DNA from: CAYQEC01 sp964569015
GTDB taxonomy: Bacteria; Actinomycetota; Acidimicrobiia; Spongiisociales; UBA5794
DNA: 5,703 nt
Reading direction: 5' to 3'
NCBI GenBank assembly: GCA_964569015.1
Contig: CAZMSN010000084.1
Location: forward strand, 1 to 5,703
Every line of letters begins with the position of its first letter. Positions within the stretch are counted from its first letter, which is position 1. Position numbers and translations under genes: made by a program. Shown here in pieces: positions 5,581 to 5,703 of this stretch. The notes under the pieces were generated by a model. That model searched no databases and was not told the origin of the DNA. It worked only from the letters and a program-made list of their open reading frames with translations.

Positions 5581-5588
5581 TCGCACTG

Positions 5589-5703
5589 ATGAGACCGAGC
5601 TGGGACGATTATTTCCTGAGCCTGGTCGACCAGGTGGCCACCCGTGCTACCTGCGACCGGGGCAAGAGCGGGTGCGTCGTCGTGCGCGACAAACGCATCA
5701 TCT
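5589..5703 (+). CDS. dCMP deaminase-family protein (5' part only)
   Basis: The first 38 codons are present; the gene runs off the right edge. The N-terminus MRPSWDDYFLSLVDQVATRATC followed by DRGKSGCVVVRDKRII is characteristic of the deoxycytidylate deaminase/ComEB group of the cytidine deaminase superfamily. In these enzymes the conserved stretch W-DxYFM...A...R-ST-C precedes the zinc-binding HxE and PCxxC motifs, which lie outside the window. The likely role is deamination of dCMP to dUMP, feeding thymidylate synthesis. The ATG is chosen because family similarity begins exactly there and no in-frame start lies nearby upstream. An SD-like AGGAGGG (5543-5549) does occur upstream, but 5 nt before a different, out-of-frame ATG (5555). 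Completeness and activity cannot be judged from this fragment. Confidence 0.85.
   Translation, partial: MRPSWDDYFLSLVDQVATRATCDRGKSGCVVVRDKRII

Noticed and set aside
5395..5586. Minus-strand 63-codon frame over the palindrome cluster
   Set aside because: It is made of the hairpin repeats themselves, is Pro/Ser/Thr-rich and has no SD; it looks like a spurious translation of an intergenic repeat.

Overview
The window is GC-rich bacterial chromosome, with mostly G/C-ended codons and genes packed on both strands. Several genes lack a clear Shine-Dalgarno (SD) sequence but have a TANNNT-type -10 a few bases before the start codon, which suggests an actinobacterial style of expression. The gene families fit an Actinomycetota host, perhaps an environmental Acidimicrobiia-like lineage. 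That placement is inferred from style and cannot be proven from this sequence. No phage, plasmid, CRISPR, tRNA or rRNA feature is visible.

Layout from left to right. On the minus strand are a haloacid-dehalogenase-type HAD protein that runs off the left edge, and upstream of it a PlsC-type 1-acyl-glycerol-3-phosphate acyltransferase. Diverging from plsC across only 37 bp is a YcaQ-family winged-helix DNA glycosylase carrying the Q-L-D catalytic motif. After a 96-bp gap come an MFE-2-like short-chain dehydrogenase (SDR) and, overlapping it by 4 bp, 5-formyltetrahydrofolate cyclo-ligase. A small two-ACT-domain protein converges on the cyclo-ligase with a 22-bp tail-to-tail overlap. It diverges from an isochorismatase-like cysteine hydrolase. 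Downstream of the hydrolase lies a 252-bp non-coding stretch holding a terminator-like hairpin and a compact cluster of perfect palindromes that looks like an intergenic repeat (REP/MITE-like). The start of a dCMP deaminase-family gene closes the window.

Most genes are housekeeping or general metabolism: phospholipid synthesis (plsC), acyl-CoA or steroid side-chain oxidation (SDR), folate one-carbon metabolism (cyclo-ligase), pyrimidine nucleotide metabolism (dCMP deaminase) and DNA crosslink repair (YcaQ-like). I see no coherent new multi-gene system. The points most worth a second look are the HAD protein whose conserved active-site Lys and Tyr positions hold Met and Phe, the symmetric -10 shared by plsC and the glycosylase gene, and the palindrome cluster before the dCMP deaminase gene.
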